The notes under the pieces are model-generated. The model did not search any database and was not told where the DNA came from. It saw only the letters and a program-made list of their open reading frames with translations. A program made the position numbers and the translations under genes. Below are positions 61,343-64,000 of a DNA stretch of 64,000 nucleotides, piece by piece. The stretch is from Karstenula rhodostoma CBS 690.94 (lineage: Eukaryota > Ascomycota > Dothideomycetes > Pleosporales > Didymosphaeriaceae). The stretch spans positions 301,697 to 365,696 of the forward strand of contig MU001498.1 in NCBI GenBank assembly GCA_010093485.1, in the 5' to 3' direction. Each line of letters begins with the position of its first letter. The stretch's first letter is position 1.

Positions 61343-63436
61343 ATCACCGCAGTTACTACAAAACCAGCTCGTTTCCGGAAGTGGTTTTGGGGTGTATGTG
61401 CGCATCCACCTTTCAAAAGTGGGTGTACGTATCGGCTGTTCAATAAAGTGCGTGCGTTTGTAAATACTTTCGCCCCTATTTGTTATTTCCCAAGAAGGGA
61501 CCGCTTGTGAACTAGTACTTGTGTAGCTTTCCCACGAGCAACCTTCACTGTATCGCCGATTAGTTATAGATGCTATGCGTGCTAGAGTATAAGGGGTGAC
61601 ATACCAGAAGGACCGAGAAGCATGAGTCTGTGTTGTGGTGGATCCACACCTTGGACACTGTCCCGCAGTGACTGCGGTAGATCTAAACATTATAGCTGAC
61701 ATAGCTATACGTTGACCAGGATAGATTGAGCGATTCCACTTGGAAGATTGTTTCCCAATGATTCGACCCCGGTCATCGATGATGTGGAACAGATCTTGTT
61801 CAATCAGAAGACCCTCAGATTCGTTGCGGAACAGTATCTTCAGCTGCACTTGAAAATGCTGTTGGAAAATGAGCCAGAGCGAAACACACAAAGATTGCAT
61901 ACTCACATCCCAGTGCCTGAAATACTCGTACGGTAATCGATGAACTCTGCCCAATACGTCCTCGAAAAGGATTAGGTCTTGGAGGGACATTCGCGAGGTT
62001 GTTGGAAATATCCTCCAGATATGGCTAATGGTCACTAGAAGCTGCGGTGATATAGATCTGAATAGAAATTAGTTGGTGTCGCATTATGTAGAGTGTATAA
62101 GGTGAAATTCCATCACGGGATTACCCAATTGAACGAATAGACGCGAGGGCAGAAGACGCACATGAAGTATCTTGCAAGCGCAATGAGCTTTACCGTTGAT
62201 TCCAGAAGTCTAAAAGGCATTTGGTCAACTAGGGAATCTCTCGAGTTCATGGGGAAAGGGTAGCTAACTTACAGTCTACACAGTTGAAGCCCAATCTCTC
62301 GTAACAGTATCAGGTGTTCTTGTTCCAGCGGAAGTCGCGGTCCAGACACTACGATACCCTGGCTGTGAATGCTGCAATTCTGCCGTTGGTCTGCGTCCCC
62401 TTCCTCGGCATCTTGCGTTGTGTTTGTTGCACAAGTACAACTGTGTCCACGGCGTATGCCAGAAGAATCAGAACTGATGGGGTCAATAGGCGCATTTGGT
62501 TCTGTCATCGATGCTGAGCCAGCTGCAGGCGCAACTGAGACACCATATGCAGTCCGATGCTGTGATACATTTGCTAGGTCAGCCCCCAGTTGCTTGAGTG
62601 TCTGGCGTTGCTTCGAGAGTTCGGCACCCTGTCGACCCATATTCCTGCGGACCTCATCCTGGTCGATCTGTATATTGTTGATGGCAGCGGTAAGGTCTTC
62701 GAGTGTGTCTTCCTGCCGAGCTTGAGATTCGGCTTGTTCGTGTACATGGCGCCGCATTTCAGACTGGATATTCTGGATGATCTGCAGTTTGCTCGTCTGA
62801 GCCGAAACCACATCAACCAACTTTAAAAGCTTTGCATTCAGTTGAACGCATAATTTGGATTGTTCTTTTTGCATATCCTTCTGCTCGGGTTGCCCCGTTT
62901 CGATCTGAGCCTTGATGAGATCACATTGCTTGCCGATGGATTCGCCATGTTTTCTAATAGTGTAATTAGTGTGCCATCGCCTGTATCGTGTCGATATCCA
63001 CTTACAGCACACATACGCTCAGCAAGACAATAATCTGATCAATAAACATGCCCAAGTTTTGTAAAAGCTTCTCCACCTTCTTGGGCAAATCGAATGTATA
63101 CCGTGTCTTCTTCGCGAATCCAGACAGTCTGCTCTTCTCTTTACGGGACCCCAGAGTCGACTCATATTTGCATAGCTCATTCTGCTCAAATTTGATGAGA
63201 AGTGCACCGGCTGAGCTTGCGAGTGCGGTTAAAGCATTCAGGCTGGCTCGATCAAGACCTTCAGGTCGAAGATCTTGCAACGTTCCTAGTACAAGAACAT
63301 AGCGCTTCAGGTTGGCCGTCAAGAGTTGATACTCTGATGCGGCACCGCCCGTCTCCTTCAGAGCCTTGTAGGTCCGATTGAGGATCGATATCGCCTTTGC
63401 GATGTCACCAGCGCTCCAGCCGAAGCCCACCGACAT
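61316..63436 (-). CDS. STAND/HeLo-like N-terminus, ULD and zinc-ribbon protein, 3'-interrupted
   Basis: Exons: 63436-63006, 62953-62273, 62209-62125, 62041-61907, 61858-61605, then 61547 into the element, stopping at 61316. Phases close throughout. The 48-nt and 57-nt introns at 61,859-61,906 and 61,548-61,604 lack in-frame stops and could be mistaken for coding. Residues 1-143 (FGWSAGDIAKAISILNRTYK, a helical bundle) look like the N-terminal domain of fungal STAND/NLR-like proteins. Residues ~145-370 are coiled coil. About 430-505 are a fungal ubiquitin-like domain (ULD_2 type): FEDVLGRVHRLPYEYFRHWD, IIDDRGRII, YPGQRIAMSAIM. Then come CPRCGS and FCEGC (Cys from a spliced codon), a zinc ribbon, and WFCSNCGDG, the start of a second. 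The insertion replaces the last 30 residues by 8 element-encoded ones (GSTSRAGL); predicted length is 605 instead of 627. The exon 3/4 join (gtaatc to accgcag) has an alternative using a gtgatg donor and the earlier attcag. Confidence 0.8.
61343..61351. repeat. Right target-site duplication of the large element
   Basis: atcaccgca, partner of 37,979-37,987. It coincides exactly with three codons of the host gene. Confidence 0.9.
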
Positions 63437-64000
63437 CGCTTGATCGTACGCTCGTCGGTGTCAAGGATAAAAGGGGATTCCTATGGAGGGAATGAATGCA
63501 AAAGTTATCGAGCCAATCTTCCGGAGGTTGTGCGTTCTCACAGGCCGACGCGGTACGCGACGAGGCTGAATATGCATGACGTGGCAGCTTGTGTAGGCTG
63601 TTTCTGTGCCTGAGGCATCCATGCAGTTGATGCGAGGCTGAATATCGTGGCAGGTACCGATTGATAGGTTCAAATATTACAAAGAAGTCCGTAACAAAAC
63701 ATTCGACTTCCGCACGAATCACTTCTGATCTATATAGTGATGCTATCTGTACATGTGCCCCGAAAAGTCGGTACTATAGGTATAGGCAAGATACAACTAG
63801 GGTTAGAGCTTGTCAATCTGTGTACGCTCTTCTTGGCAGTGCGCGCTTCTGCGTGATGTGGTCGTTCGGTGCGCATTTTTGGCGCGGCACTGTGACGAGC
63901 CTACAGCTTACAGTTGCGGGGCAATCGCACTACGATATCGAGTTTGTACCTTTGATTGAGCAGTCAGGGACGTGCGGGAGATTGGAGGCACACGGAATGT
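63437..64000. other. Upstream region of the ULD gene
   Basis: About 560 bases. Short minus-strand ORFs (63,405-63,722) overlap the start in other frames and have no motif. It contains the promoter of the ULD gene; nothing else is recognised. Confidence 0.5.

Noticed and set aside
37979..61351. A Starship-type giant element
   Set aside because: The ends are long inverted repeats with a 9-bp duplication. No captain tyrosine recombinase can be read, and the flank does not match the TTAC-N7-A insertion target I compared it with. RIP could have erased a captain, so this is rejected only as the less likely option.

Overview
The window is nuclear DNA of a filamentous ascomycete (Pezizomycotina). 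The signs are short GT-AG introns of about 48-110 nt, many with a CTAAC/CTAAT-type branch point, and fungus-restricted gene families: ULD zinc-ribbon protein, a DUF7580-type protein, BTB protein, Smi1/Knr4, and a copper amine oxidase with the fungal N-terminus. The bimodal layout, ordinary gene-rich DNA beside one block saturated with RIP (repeat-induced point mutation), suggests a Dothideomycete; the species cannot be read from the sequence.

Left arm (1-37.9 kb). In order: BTB protein (-), F-box protein (-), copper amine oxidase (-), a methyltransferase fused by splicing to a GFA-type zinc domain (+), a conserved coiled-coil protein (+), a small one-membrane-helix protein (-), Derlin (+), a small hydrophilic repeat protein (-), RNA polymerase I subunit A49 (-), a promethin/LDAF1-like membrane protein (+), a 2,113-residue RING/tandem-macro-domain protein (-), a DUF7580-type protein diverging from it (+), a 162-bp foldback element, the Smi1/Knr4 cell-wall regulator (+) and the heat-shock transcription factor (+). 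I rebuilt most exon chains by hand; reading phase closes across nearly every junction, and exceptions are stated.

Central block (37,988-61,342). About 23.4 kb is almost pure A+T, has no ORF of even 60 codons, and has nearly no CA or TG dinucleotides, the product of exhaustive RIP. It is one insertion: both ends carry a 45-bp perfect (about 72-bp imperfect) terminal inverted repeat, flanked by a 9-bp direct duplication, atcaccgca. Inside are two direct copies of a ~6.5-kb degenerate repeat and a ~330-bp palindrome.

Right arm (61.3-64 kb). A minus-strand gene with a fungal STAND/HeLo-like N-terminus, coiled coil, ubiquitin-like domain and zinc ribbons runs into the right end of the insertion. 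Its last 30 codons and stop lie on the other side, 23 kb away at 37,886-37,978. The reading frame is continuous across the reconstructed empty site, which independently confirms the element boundaries.

The two observations most worth following are (i) the large TIR-bounded element that splits the zinc-ribbon gene and stayed RIP-contained, and (ii) the giant C2H2/RING/RRM-like/double-macro-domain protein, whose parts recall the animal DTX3L-PARP9/PARP14 ADP-ribose and ubiquitin system and which shares a short divergent promoter with a DUF7580-type gene.
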